Notes under the pieces: model-generated
What the model was told of the DNA's origin: nothing
The model's database searches: none
The model's input: the letters and a program-made list of their open reading frames with translations, nothing else
Program-made: the position numbers and the translations under genes
Shown here: positions 1-7,242 of the stretch, one piece after another
Layout: every line of letters starts with the position of its first letter
Numbering within the stretch: the first letter of the stretch is position 1
From: DATKBT01 sp035546295
Lineage (GTDB): Bacteria > Acidobacteriota > Thermoanaerobaculia > Multivoradales > Multivoraceae
Direction of reading: 5' to 3'
DNA: 16,088 bases
Assembly (NCBI GenBank): GCA_035546295.1
Contig: DATKBT010000183.1
Location: 1 to 16,088, forward strand

Positions 1-468
1 GCTCTCAACCTGCTGGGCGCGATCGCCGAGCGCCGGGAGGACCTCCCCGCGGCAATCGGCTTCTACGAACGAGGTCTCGAGCTGGAGCCCGGGAGCATCC
101 CCCTGCGGGCGCGCCTCGCCGATACCCTCGCCCGCCAGGACGAAGGGCAGCGGGCTCTGGCGATCTACGAGCTCCTGATCGAGGACGGAGCCCTGGACGC
201 GGACGCTGAGCGCTTGTACAAGGCCGCCATGCTCAACACCCGCTACGGCGACCCGGCCAGGGCGGAGGGACTCTTCCGTCGGGGGCTCGCGCTCGCGCCC
301 GGCGGCGTGCACCACCTGAGCATGGCCTTCATCCTCAACCGAAACGGCAAGCTGGGCGAGGGGATCGAGCACCTCGAGCTCGTCCTCGAACGGTACCGCG
401 CGGACCTGAGCCCGCAACAGGCCCAGCTCGCGGCCCGCACCCTCGAGCAATGGCGGCGCTCTCTCTGA
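1..468 (+). CDS. TPR-repeat protein, C-terminal part (5' end outside window)
   Basis: This is the last 155 residues of a protein, read in frame from base 1 to the TGA at 466-468. It is almost entirely TPR-like helical hairpins. The first visible unit runs from ALNLLGAIAERREDLPAAIG to the stretch ending LELEPGS. Two or three more units follow, including RAEGLFRRGLALAPGG, each with the usual small residues and a closing proline. TPRs are protein-interaction scaffolds; the N-terminal part that would show the protein's job, location or any catalytic domain is missing. The reading frame is open from the left edge and uses G or C in most third positions, like its neighbours. It is followed after 58 bases by a CRTAC1-family gene on the same strand, so co-transcription is likely. 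Identity beyond 'TPR protein' cannot be given. Confidence 0.85.
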   Translation, partial: ALNLLGAIAERREDLPAAIGFYERGLELEPGSIPLRARLADTLARQDEGQRALAIYELLIEDGALDADAERLYKAAMLNTRYGDPARAEGLFRRGLALAPGGVHHLSMAFILNRNGKLGEGIEHLELVLERYRADLSPQQAQLAARTLEQWRRSL

Positions 469-526
469 CCTGAAGGGTCAGCCGCTCGATCCGGCGGGAC
501 GCGACCCTGGCGACGAGATTCCTGCG

Positions 527-2320
527 ATGGCGAAGACCGGGCGGCTCTCTCCGTTCCTGATGCCAAGAGCCTGGCTGCTCGCGTCGGTGATCAGCGCTGC
601 GTGCGCCCCTCCCTCCTCCGAGCCATCTCCGGCGGCGGCCGTCAAGCCCCCGCCGATGTTCACCGAACAGGCCGCCGCGAGCGGTCTCGATTTCGTGCAC
701 TTCAACGGCATGTCGGGCGAGCTCTACTACTCGGAGATGATGGGCTCCGGCGTCGCGTTGCTCGACTACGACGGGGACGGCGACCTGGACGTCTACCTGG
801 TGCAGGGTGCAATGCTCGGTGCCGGGAAGTCGCCGCAGGACGCTCTGCTTCCGCCGTCGGCGTCGATGCTGCCGCTGCGAGATCGCCTGTATCGCAACGA
901 GCTCGCGGCCTCCGTCGCGGGTGGCAGCCGTCGCCTGCGCTTCACCGACGTGACTGCCAGCAGCGGGATCGACGCTCGCGGCTACGGCATGGGGGTGGCG
1001 GTCGGTGACATCGACAACGACGGCTGGAGCGATCTCTACGTCACCAATGCCGGTCCCAACCAGATGTGGCGCAATAACGGCGACGGAACCTTCACCGATG
1101 TCACCGCCGAGACCGGCACCGAGGAGCCACGCTGGAGCGCCTCGGCCACATTCGTCGACGTCGACCGCGACGGATGGCTCGACCTCTACGTCGTCAACTA
1201 CGTCGACTTCACGGTCGAGGGGCATCGCCTCTGCCGCTCCCTGACCGGCGCACCGGATTACTGCGGTCCCCTCACCTACCGGCCGCTTCGCGACCGCTTG
1301 TTCCGCAACCGCGGCGACGGCACGTTCGAGGACCGCAGCTCGCTGGCGAACGTCCTCGGCGAGCTGGGAGCAGGCCTGGGCGTGGCCGCGGGAGACTTCG
1401 ACGACGACGGCTGGCCCGACCTCTACGTCGCCAACGACGGCATGCCGAACTTCCTGTGGATGAACCGGGGCGACGGCACCTTCGAGAATCAGGCGTTCGC
1501 CGCAGGTTGCGCCCTCAACCGAGAGGGCCGTGCCGAGGCGGGCATGGGGGTGGCTGTGGGCGACGTCGACGGCGACGGCGACGAGGACGTTCTCGTCACG
1601 CATCTGGCGCTCGAGACCAACACCCTGTACCGCAACCAGGGCCGTGCTCTCTTCGAGGACGCCTCGATCGACAGTGCTCTGGGGCCGCCGAGCTGGCCTT
1701 ACACCGGCTTCGGTACGGCCTTGGCCGACGTCGACAACGACGGTTGGCTCGATGTGCTGGCGGTCAACGGCGGAGTGAAGATCGCGCCCGAGCTGGCTGA
1801 TCGGGGCGACCCCCACCCCCTCGGTATGCCCAACCAGCTCTTTCGCAACCTCGGGAGCGGCCGCTTCGAAGACTCCTCCGCTCGGGGGGGCTCTGCCTTC
1901 AGCGCCCTGGAGGTGAGTCGCGGCCTGGCGACCGGCGACATCGACAACGATGGCGATGTGGACGTGGTGGTGACGAACAACGGCGGCCCCGCCCGCCTGC
2001 TCATCAACGAAGTGGGGCGGGAGCGTCACTGGGTGGGGCTGCGGCTGGTGACCGGGCAGGGGCGACGCGACGCCCTGGGCGCCTGGGTGGGCGTGCACCG
2101 CGGCGAGGCGCCGGTCCTGTGGCGGCGAGTGCGAACCGATGGCAGCTACCTCTCGGCGAGTGATCCCAGGCTGCTCATCGGGCTGGGCGCCTCGCCGGGC
2201 GTCGACGCGGTCGAGGTACGCTGGCCGAGCGGGCGTCGTGAGGTGTTCGAGGTCGCGGCGGGCCGCTACACCACCCTCGAGGAGGGCGCCGGGAGCCCAC
2301 GCCGGAGCTCGGTGCCATGA
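527..2320 (+). CDS. CRTAC1 family protein: FG-GAP/VCBS beta-propeller with C-terminal ASPIC/UnbV domain, putative lipoprotein
   Basis: This 597-residue protein has seven DxDxDG-type calcium-binding loops, starting at about residues 80, 161, 211, 290, 346, 401 and 471, which fits a seven-bladed FG-GAP propeller. The last ~80 residues are an ASPIC/UnbV domain, with DGSYLSASDPRLLIGLG at about 538 and WPSGR at 566. Between propeller blades lies a cysteine pair, C236 and C246, followed by GP, seen also in the paralogue at 11337-13118. The N-terminus has a short hydrophobic stretch ending SAAC at residue 26, a non-canonical lipobox. The ATG at 560 would give a tidier signal sequence, and neither ATG has a clear ribosome binding site. 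The family is generally secreted and calcium-binding, but its biochemical role in bacteria is not settled. It lies in a plus-strand operon and overlaps the next TPR lipoprotein gene by 4 bp, so the two are probably made together. Confidence 0.93.
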   Translation: MAKTGRLSPFLMPRAWLLASVISAACAPPSSEPSPAAAVKPPPMFTEQAAASGLDFVHFNGMSGELYYSEMMGSGVALLDYDGDGDLDVYLVQGAMLGAGKSPQDALLPPSASMLPLRDRLYRNELAASVAGGSRRLRFTDVTASSGIDARGYGMGVAVGDIDNDGWSDLYVTNAGPNQMWRNNGDGTFTDVTAETGTEEPRWSASATFVDVDRDGWLDLYVVNYVDFTVEGHRLCRSLTGAPDYCGPLTYRPLRDRLFRNRGDGTFEDRSSLANVLGELGAGLGVAAGDFDDDGWPDLYVANDGMPNFLWMNRGDGTFENQAFAAGCALNREGRAEAGMGVAVGDVDGDGDEDVLVTHLALETNTLYRNQGRALFEDASIDSALGPPSWPYTGFGTALADVDNDGWLDVLAVNGGVKIAPELADRGDPHPLGMPNQLFRNLGSGRFEDSSARGGSAFSALEVSRGLATGDIDNDGDVDVVVTNNGGPARLLINEVGRERHWVGLRLVTGQGRRDALGAWVGVHRGEAPVLWRRVRTDGSYLSASDPRLLIGLGASPGVDAVEVRWPSGRREVFEVAAGRYTTLEEGAGSPRRSSVP

Positions 2321-3864
2321 GCCCGCGCACCGCGTCGCGCACCACCGCCCTCGCCCTGATCCTTCTCGTCCTGCCCTCCTGCGATGACCCGCGCCGGGCG
2401 CCGCCCCTCGCTCCAGTTCCCTATCCGGACCTCGCGCGCTCCGCCCCCGAAGTGCGGGCACAGCTCGAGGATGCGCGCCGGCGTCTCGACGAGACGCTGA
2501 TCGGCGGGACCGACGGCGCTGCGCGGGCCGAAGCCTTCGGCGCCATGGGCCGGCTCTACCACGCCTACGATCTCCTCGAGCCGGCCGAGGTCTGCTACCG
2601 CAACGCCCTCGCGCTGGCCCCTCGGGAGCGGTCCTGGCAGTACTACCTCGGCCTGGTTGCCCAGCGGCGGGGTCGGCTCGCCGACGCCGCCCACTGGCTC
2701 GAGGAAGCCCTGGCCCGAGGCGGTCCCGACGCCGCGACCCTGCTTCGCCTGGGCGATGTCGAGCTGGCCAGAGGACAGCCGGAAGCTGCCCGCTCCTATT
2801 TCGAGCGAGCCCTGGAACAGGATGCGACCTGCTTCGCGGCGCGCTACGGGCTGGGGGAGGCGGCCCGGGCTTCGGGCGAGCTCGAGGTCGCTCGCCGACA
2901 CTTCCAGCGCACTCTCGAAGAGCAGCCTTCGGCCGCGCGGGTCCACTACCCCCTGGCTCAGGTCCTGCTCGCCCTGGGGCGCGCGGCGGAGGCCGGAGCC
3001 CATCTCGAGGCCGCCCGCGGCCGCGAGGTCAGCGTCGGCGGCGAGGCGACCTGCCCGGACCCCCTCGACGCCGCGCTCGCCGGGCTGACGCTGGGGTCGG
3101 CCGCCCACCTGCGCCGGGCGCTACAGGCGGCGGTGGCCGGCGACGCCGAGCTCGAGCTCGAGCACTACCGGCGCGCGGTGACGGTTGCCCCAACGGATGC
3201 CGTCGCCCGCCAGAGCCTCGGGTCGGCCCTCTTCCGCAATGGAGACCTCGACGGCGCGCAACGCGAGCTACGCGAGGCCGCCCGCCTGCTCCCCTCCGAC
3301 GCGAGCGTACGCTACGACTTGGGCCAGGTCCTCCTGCGCCGCGGTGACGTCGAGCAGGCGGCCCGCTCCTTTGCCGACGCGATCGAGCTCGACCCGACGT
3401 TCCCGGAAGCCCGTCTTCGCCTCGCCGACCTCCTCCAGCGCCAGGGCCGAAGCGCCGAAGCCGAGGCGCACCTGCGGCAGGTCCTCACCCTCGATCCCCT
3501 GAGCATCCAGGCCCGCGTCCAGCTCGCCCTGGCGCTCTACGGGACCGGCCGCGGCAGCGAGGCCGTCGCCGAGCTGGGAGATCTGGTCGATCTCCATCCC
3601 CCGGCGGACCCGGCGGAGCGAGTCGCCTTGGCGACCGCGCTGCTCGCCCTCGGTGACCTCGATCGGGCGCTCCGCCACCTGCGGGCGGTCGCGGACAGCG
3701 AGGCACCGGCGGCGACCCGAGCCCTCGCCCACCTGCGGATCGGCCAGATCCACGCGGCGCGCCACCACCTCCCGGCAGCGGTGCGGCGGCTGGAGGCCGC
3801 CCTCGCTTTGGATCCCGACCGCGCCGAGGCGCGAACGATCCTCGATCGGCTGGAGCGGCAGTGA
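2317..3864 (+). CDS. TPR-repeat lipoprotein
   Basis: This 515-residue protein has a lipoprotein signal: a hydrophobic segment (about residues 11-19) ending LPSC with Cys22. Asp23 follows at the +2 position, which in E. coli would favour retention in the inner membrane; that rule is untested here. The rest is about eleven or twelve TPR units. Roughly five run from residue 70 to 225, then a linker containing TCPDPLDAALAGLTLGSAAH, then six or seven more to the C-terminus, for example FPEARLRLADLLQRQGRSAE. No catalytic motif is visible. The start ATG overlaps the TGA of the CRTAC1 gene (ATGA) and has GGAG nine bases upstream, which supports translational coupling. The product is probably a periplasmic scaffold, with the co-encoded propeller protein as an obvious candidate partner (inference). 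It is the last gene of the operon, followed by a hairpin at 3903-3930. Confidence 0.92.
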   Translation: MSPRTASRTTALALILLVLPSCDDPRRAPPLAPVPYPDLARSAPEVRAQLEDARRRLDETLIGGTDGAARAEAFGAMGRLYHAYDLLEPAEVCYRNALALAPRERSWQYYLGLVAQRRGRLADAAHWLEEALARGGPDAATLLRLGDVELARGQPEAARSYFERALEQDATCFAARYGLGEAARASGELEVARRHFQRTLEEQPSAARVHYPLAQVLLALGRAAEAGAHLEAARGREVSVGGEATCPDPLDAALAGLTLGSAAHLRRALQAAVAGDAELELEHYRRAVTVAPTDAVARQSLGSALFRNGDLDGAQRELREAARLLPSDASVRYDLGQVLLRRGDVEQAARSFADAIELDPTFPEARLRLADLLQRQGRSAEAEAHLRQVLTLDPLSIQARVQLALALYGTGRGSEAVAELGDLVDLHPPADPAERVALATALLALGDLDRALRHLRAVADSEAPAATRALAHLRIGQIHAARHHLPAAVRRLEAALALDPDRAEARTILDRLERQ

Positions 3865-3902
3865 GGGCGCTGGCCGCGCAGCCGCCCCCCGGCGCATAGA
3901 CC

Positions 3903-3930
3903 GAGGCCCCGGTCGGTTGACCGGGGCCTC
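3903..3930. terminator. Inverted repeat between convergent genes, probable bidirectional terminator
   Basis: A perfect 12-bp stem (gaggccccggtc / gaccggggcctc) closes a 4-base loop, GGTT. It lies 38 bases after the stop of the plus-strand TPR gene and 29 bases after the stop of the minus-strand receptor gene. No T tract follows on either strand, so it is not a textbook intrinsic terminator. Its position and stability still suggest transcription end or mRNA 3' protection in both directions. Confidence 0.7.
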
Positions 3931-3959
3931 TGGATCGTCGAGACGCTAGGGCTGGCGAG

Positions 3960-6956
3960 CTAGAAGCGGAAGCCGACCGAGAGGCGGAACGTCCGCGGTG
4001 TCTGGAAGTCGACGGCTTCGTCCGGCTCGCCGAAGTCGTCGGCCTTCGCCCAGTGCACGCCCTCGACCGGGGTGTCGGTGAACGGGTTGAAGGGCTGGCA
4101 CGGCGACCCGTTGCAGGAGGTCGGCTGGGTGTTGGTAGCGTCGAACACGTCTTGCACCGCGCGGCGCGCGAAGACGTTGTCCTCGTCGAACACGTTGAGC
4201 ACCTGCGGCGAGACGAACACCTCCATCGATGAGCCGAATGCCCTCCAGCGGAACGAATAGGTGAAGGACAGATCGGTGCGCGTGATGTCGTCCGTCTTGA
4301 ACGCGTCGCGAGAGGTGAAGAAGTACGTGACCGCCGGCGGGGGCTGCGCGAACCCTGGGTTGGTGACGAAGGGGGTCGAATCGACCCCGCCGACCGCACC
4401 GTACGGGGAGCCCGAGAAGAAGTTCTGAAGCAGGGCGACGCTGAGGTGGTTGTGTTCTCCCTTGAGGAGATCGTAGATCCCCCAGGCTCTTATCTTGTGC
4501 CGCTGATCGCCCTCGAGGTTGCCCACCGGCAGGTTCCAGCTCGGGTCCTTGTAGATGGCGTACGAGTTGGGCGACGCCGACACCGGACCCGCCCCGGCGG
4601 TCTCTCCGTTGATGTTCCCTTCGAGCTCCGACAGCGTGTAGTTGCCGGCCAGCGTGAAGCGGTCGGTGAAGCGGTAGCGGCTGGAGAGGATGAGGCCCGT
4701 GTACTCGCGCTCGAGGATCTCATCGCCGAAGTTGCCGATCTCGGTGATATCGGAGCCGAAGGCGATGTCGCCCGGCTGGTTGCGCTCCGAGTAGAAGTCC
4801 TCCCACTCGCGCCGGACCACGTCGGCGCGGACCAGGCCCTTGGTGCCCAGTCGCTTGGTGACGCCGACCGCGATCTCGTCGGTGGCCGGGGACTTGAAGC
4901 CCTCGCGCACGACGACGGTAGCGCCGGGGATCACGCTGTAGAACAGCCGGGGCGGCGTGGTGAGTCCGCCGAGCACGTCGTCCACGTTCTGGGTGCCGCC
5001 GGCCCCCAGGTACCAGTCGAACAGCTCTCGCAGCGCGGCGTCGGTGGGCACGCAGGTGCCGGCCGCACCGCACGAGGGATCGCCGTTGATCAGCGGCCCG
5101 CCGTAGGTGGAGAAGAAGCCGGCCAGGGCGCCGCCGGTCGAGGCGCCGTCGGCGATGTTGCCGCTGTTCGCGATCGCCGCCACGTAGGTGCCGTAGCTGG
5201 CGTGCAGCAACAGGTCACCATCCCCCTTGACGTCGAAGGTGGTCCCGAGCCGCGGGCTGACCTTGCTGTCGTCGGTCACCGTCGCGCCGCTCGAGTCGAC
5301 CCCGTCGTTCTCGTCGTAGCGCACGCCGATGTTGAAGCTCCACTTGTCGTTGAGCTGCCAACTGTCGTTGACGAAGAACGAGTCGGTCGCGAAGTCGGTG
5401 GGCTGCGCGATGTCGAGACCGACCGGCGGCCACCACACGACCCAGGTGGTGGCACCGCGGAAGACCGGGAAGATGTTGTTGCTGCTGTCGATGACGATGT
5501 CCTCGGCCCACACCTGGAAATCACTTCCCGACTGGTGGTTGACGGAGAAGCGGATGTCCGAGAAGGTGTCGTAGCCGAAGGTGAAGTCGTGCGTGCCCGC
5601 GTCCGCGGTGGTGAGGAAGTAGGAGCCCTTGGCGAGCGTGTTCTCGTTGTTGCGGATCTCGGGCTCGCAACTGCCGCAGAAGGTCGGCGACCACCAGCGA
5701 CGGCCGCTCGGGCGGTGCCTCATCAGCGTCCCTTCGATCAGGTCGGGCACGCCGCCGAAGCCGGTCGCGATCTCGAAGTCGCGCTCCGAGTACTGCGCCT
5801 CGACGAAGAAGCTCGAGGTCAGGATGCCGGTGTAGTTGGCGCTCTTGATCTCCTGCGGATCGGTCCGCACCGAAACGCTGCGCAGATCCAGCACCGTGCC
5901 GAAGGTGGTGCCGGCGCTGGCGCGGTCGATCTCCAGGTACGAGCCGATCAGGCTGTGGCTCGGGGTCATGGCGACCGTCAGCTTGCCCTCGAACCGCTCC
6001 TCGTCGTCGCCACTGGGGAACGTGATGTTGGTGATCGCCGTGGTGGCCTGCGACGACTCCTCGAAGTCACGGCCGGCGAGGAAGAACCAGATCTTGTCCT
6101 TCCAGAAGGCTCCGCCGAGCGTGCCTTCGTAGGTTTTCGTGACGTCATCGGTCTGCTCGAAGGTGGGATCGAATTGCCGGTTGGTGTCGTCGCTGATCCA
6201 GTCGTCGTTGTTGAGGCTCGCCCGCAGCGAACCCTGGAGCCGATTCCCTCCGGACTTGGTGATGACGTTGACGACGCCCCCGGAGAAGCGGCCGTACTCC
6301 GCCGAGACGCCGGCGGTCGTCGTCGTCGTCTCCTGGATGGCGTCCTCGATGAACAGCGGGAGGAACTGACCGCGGAGGTTCTCGTTGACGGTGACGCCGT
6401 TGACCAGGTAGAGGTTCTCGTAGCTGAAGCTGCCGTGGATCAACGGCTCGGTGCTCGGCCCGGTGTTGGCGACTCCCGGCGCCAGGTTGACCGCCTGGAG
6501 CGGCGCGCGCCCGATGGGCAGCTTGGTGAGCTCCTCGCCGCCGACGGTGGTGGACACCGTGCTCCGGTCCGAGATCTGCTCGATGCGGCTGGTGACGGTG
6601 ATCTCCTCGGTGACCGTGGCCAGCGCCAGCTCGACGTTCGAGGTCTGAGTCTGGGCGATCGACATCTTGACCCGCTGGACCGCGGTGGCGAAGCCCTCCA
6701 GGCTAAAGGTGACCTCGTAATCGCCCGGCGGAAGGAGCGGGATCTTGTAGTCCCCGTTCTGACCGGTCACGGCCGTGCGCTGGCCCTGCAAGCTGTCCGA
6801 CTCCGCCGTCACCAGCACACCGGGCAGCCGGTTGCCCTCGGCGCCCGCTACGGTGCCTTTCAAGGTCCCGGTGGGGTTCTGCGCCAGTGCGAGCGACGCC
6901 GACAGGCCGACGGCCAGGCAGAGCCCGATCACCCTCCGAGGATGAATACCTTGCAT
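3960..6956 (-). CDS. TonB-dependent receptor, Oar-like, with N-terminal carboxypeptidase-regulatory-like domain
   Basis: This is a 998-residue outer-membrane receptor. A signal peptide (about 1-25, ending LALA) leads into a carboxypeptidase-regulatory-like beta-sandwich (about 29-111, with GDYKIPLLPPGDYEV). A TonB-box-like EEITVTS follows at about 117. The plug domain contains LPIGRAPLQAVNLAPGV and the strongly conserved AEYGRFSGGVVNVITKSGGN (about 220-237). A long beta-barrel ends in FRF, the terminal aromatic residue expected for barrel insertion. Three close cysteine pairs (427/430, 629/635, 948/953) lie in probable loops. The family imports large or scarce substrates using TonB energy; the substrate here is unknown. 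The frame is open up to 7028, but the signal peptide and a GGGGAG at 6963-6968 place the start at one of two adjacent ATGs (6959 or 6956). The second has the better spacing. The VWFA gene lies upstream on the same strand. Confidence 0.93.
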   Translation of the reverse strand: MQGIHPRRVIGLCLAVGLSASLALAQNPTGTLKGTVAGAEGNRLPGVLVTAESDSLQGQRTAVTGQNGDYKIPLLPPGDYEVTFSLEGFATAVQRVKMSIAQTQTSNVELALATVTEEITVTSRIEQISDRSTVSTTVGGEELTKLPIGRAPLQAVNLAPGVANTGPSTEPLIHGSFSYENLYLVNGVTVNENLRGQFLPLFIEDAIQETTTTTAGVSAEYGRFSGGVVNVITKSGGNRLQGSLRASLNNDDWISDDTNRQFDPTFEQTDDVTKTYEGTLGGAFWKDKIWFFLAGRDFEESSQATTAITNITFPSGDDEERFEGKLTVAMTPSHSLIGSYLEIDRASAGTTFGTVLDLRSVSVRTDPQEIKSANYTGILTSSFFVEAQYSERDFEIATGFGGVPDLIEGTLMRHRPSGRRWWSPTFCGSCEPEIRNNENTLAKGSYFLTTADAGTHDFTFGYDTFSDIRFSVNHQSGSDFQVWAEDIVIDSSNNIFPVFRGATTWVVWWPPVGLDIAQPTDFATDSFFVNDSWQLNDKWSFNIGVRYDENDGVDSSGATVTDDSKVSPRLGTTFDVKGDGDLLLHASYGTYVAAIANSGNIADGASTGGALAGFFSTYGGPLINGDPSCGAAGTCVPTDAALRELFDWYLGAGGTQNVDDVLGGLTTPPRLFYSVIPGATVVVREGFKSPATDEIAVGVTKRLGTKGLVRADVVRREWEDFYSERNQPGDIAFGSDITEIGNFGDEILEREYTGLILSSRYRFTDRFTLAGNYTLSELEGNINGETAGAGPVSASPNSYAIYKDPSWNLPVGNLEGDQRHKIRAWGIYDLLKGEHNHLSVALLQNFFSGSPYGAVGGVDSTPFVTNPGFAQPPPAVTYFFTSRDAFKTDDITRTDLSFTYSFRWRAFGSSMEVFVSPQVLNVFDEDNVFARRAVQDVFDATNTQPTSCNGSPCQPFNPFTDTPVEGVHWAKADDFGEPDEAVDFQTPRTFRLSVGFRF

Positions 6957-7242
6957 CATGATCTCCCCGTCTTGTTCCTTCTTCAATCGCACTTCTTCAA
7001 CGCACCAACTTCCGCGATCGCGCCTCACGGGCGATGTTCACAGAACCCTTTTTTTTCTAAACCCGAAGCAAGAAGCATACCCGACCAGCGTGCGCCCGTA
7101 GCGGCGCCGGATCTTCTGTTTAACTGCTGAAACGAAGTCACTTTCGCCGGATCAAGCGACGCCGCGGGGGACGCCAAAGGGACGTGAATCATTTTTTTGG
7201 TCGGAAGCGATACGGGACTTTGGATTGCTGCGGAGGCCCCGC
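6957..7242 (-). other. Intergenic leader upstream of the receptor gene
   Basis: These 286 bases separate the VWFA-protein stop from the receptor start. They hold two AT-rich patches unusual for this DNA: eight T's at 7049-7056 and seven T's at 7192-7198 (A tracts in the sense of the receptor gene). A receptor promoter may lie here, but no convincing -35/-10 pair was found. No hairpin followed by a T run in the minus sense was seen after the VWFA gene, so read-through from it is possible. Confidence 0.4.
6963..6968 (-). promoter_or_regulatory. Ribosome binding site that decides the receptor start
   Basis: On the minus strand GGGGAG lies 3 bases before the ATG at 6959 and 6 bases before the ATG at 6956. 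It therefore supports the signal-peptide start and argues against the in-frame ATG at 7028, which would bury the signal peptide behind 24 charged residues. Confidence 0.6.

Noticed and set aside
335..2461. Long minus-strand open frame (about 700 codons) opposite the first CRTAC1 gene
   Set aside because: It mirrors the repeated GAC-rich calcium loops as Val/Asp-rich repeats, lacks domains or a signal peptide, and spans two well-supported genes on the other strand. High GC content removes stops by chance.
4446..7130. Long plus-strand open frame (about 890 codons) opposite the TonB receptor
   Set aside because: The receptor frame has signal peptide, plug, barrel and terminal Phe. The antisense frame is Arg/Val/Asp-rich, low in complexity, and has no recognisable domain.
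7049..7198. T8 (7049-7056) and T7 (7192-7198) tracts as intrinsic terminators
   Set aside because: No plus-strand gene ends before them and no stable stem precedes them; in the direction of the genes present they are A tracts in a leader.
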